From NCBI GenBank assembly GCA_001642005.1, contig LWCA01000264.1, positions 1-35,645 on the forward strand: a stretch of 35,645 bases of DNA, read 5' to 3'. Source of the stretch: Intoshia linei. Taxonomy: Eukaryota; Orthonectida; Rhopaluridae. Position numbers and translations under genes: made by a program. Below are positions 34,790-35,645 of this stretch, one piece after another (position 1 is the first letter of the stretch; each line of letters starts with the position of its first letter). The notes under the pieces are model-generated. The model did no database searches. It was not told the DNA's origin and was given only the letters and a program-made list of their open reading frames with translations.

Positions 34790-35645
34790 CTAAAATTTAC
34801 AATGATAAATAAGCACTTTAGTATTCACTTTTTTTTATTTCGAAAATATTTTTTTAGAACAAAAAATTTTGAATAATTAACGGTTCTACAATTAAAAAAA
34901 TAATATATTATTCTGATACAACTTATTCCAGTTGATATAAATATAAATTTTCAACACCAGAAATATACGCATTCTACGACACTGGTGAAAAATAATTTTT
35001 AATATACAGTCTAAGTCCTTATTAAATGAAAATTCTATAATTTCGTTAATATGGATTTTTCACCATAGTAATACCCTTTTTTTAAATAAACACCATTAAA
35101 CGGTCAAATTTTTGTGATTATGAGTTTTTGAATAATACACGACGAAGTAATGTACACTAAACATTATCAACGGGGTCCATGGAAAATTTTATAGATTTTA
35201 TATTATTTACAGAAATAAATAATAATATTTCCGCCACGATAGTAATTATTTCTTATTAACACCATCTAATTTACTTGTCTATTAAAAATTTGATAAAAAA
35301 TGTAATAAATTGATTCCTAATTCTTAACAAGATTAGTTTATATTTATGATAGTCATTAAAAATAGATTCTAGAGATTTAGAGATAAAATTTTTAAATAAA
35401 AAATAATAATTTAAAATTTAATATGAAGTGGCCAGAAAAAATACGTACTATCAATTTTAGTTTATTAGGTGTTAAATGTAAAATCAAAACTACTTATCTA
35501 TGATGACGAATTAAAATTTTTGGCTTAAATAGTGTGTCCATAAGTAATCTTAAATACCATAGATAATTTTAGTCAATATTTTACTTGTAACTTTTCACAT
35601 TCTTAATAAAGTGAAGTTTTAATAAATTTATATTTTATAAAAACA
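34790..35645. other. PIGV upstream intron and window edge
   Basis: The acceptor AATTTTAG lies just upstream of the exon. About 34818-35015 is an R1 fragment on the minus strand. On the plus strand an ATG at 35423 opens a frame of about 27 codons (MKWPEKIRTINFSLL...), too short to call. No first exon for PIGV could be recognised; it may lie beyond the window. Confidence 0.45.
34818..35015 (-). repeat. R1 repeat fragment
   Basis: Read on the minus strand it contains TTGTAGAACCGTTAATTATT and AATACTAAAGTGC. It also matches 6140-6265 through TTCCAGTTGATATAAATA and GGTGAAAAATAATTTTTAAT. Confidence 0.65.

Noticed and set aside
35423-35503. ATG-initiated plus-strand frame MKWPEKIR...
   Set aside because: Only about 27 codons with no homology; cannot be distinguished from chance at the window edge.
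1-35645. CRISPR arrays, toxin-antitoxin or other prokaryotic systems
   Set aside because: The window is intron-bearing eukaryotic DNA; no regularly spaced identical repeats or operons were seen.

Overview
This is eukaryotic DNA, very A+T-rich, with spliced protein genes on both strands separated by GT...AG introns. The genes point to an animal that makes motile cilia or flagella. Two axonemal genes, CFAP69 and CFAP57, lie head to tail, followed by a proteasome subunit, a serine hydrolase and a GPI-anchor mannosyltransferase. Many introns are extremely short (31-50 nt, the shortest 31 nt), while a few are kilobases long and full of decayed DNA transposons. Rpn6 looks rather diverged from the vertebrate protein, which suggests a fast-evolving lineage. 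I cannot fix the phylum. Animals with tiny introns, such as flatworms or orthonectids, or an A+T-rich arthropod, would all be compatible.

Layout. 1-12200 (+): CFAP69, 5' part outside the window, 17 exons placed, with an intron of about 4.8 kb that holds two Tc1/mariner remnants. 12201-12689: compact promoter/5' UTR region of CFAP57 with an X-box-like (RFX) site. 12690-20724 (+): CFAP57, complete, 19 coding exons, about 1220 aa. 20763-25218 (-): PSMD11/Rpn6, complete, 13 exons, 412 aa, tail to tail with CFAP57 at 38 bp. 25219-25992: divergent promoter region. 25993-28519 (+): unrecognised lysine-rich, low-complexity protein, 4 exons, 536 aa. 28634-33320 (+): ABHD13-like alpha/beta hydrolase, 6 exons, 306 aa. 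33396-34789 (-): PIGV (GPI mannosyltransferase 2), lacking its first exon(s), tail to tail with ABHD13 at 75 bp.

Genes are packed closely (38, 75 and 114 bp between neighbouring coding ends), whereas almost all mobile DNA sits inside introns. It includes a pogo/Tigger-like element, Tc1/mariner corpses, nested hAT elements with a clean 8-bp target duplication, a MITE, and a roughly 750-bp repeat (called R1 here) present in at least seven pieces. CFAP69 and CFAP57 both act in the ciliary/flagellar axoneme; the other genes are housekeeping and need not be functionally linked. I reconstructed exons by reading frames, splice signals and phase, together with remembered vertebrate family sequences. 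No alignment was run. I see no CRISPR array, tRNA, rRNA or prokaryotic feature.
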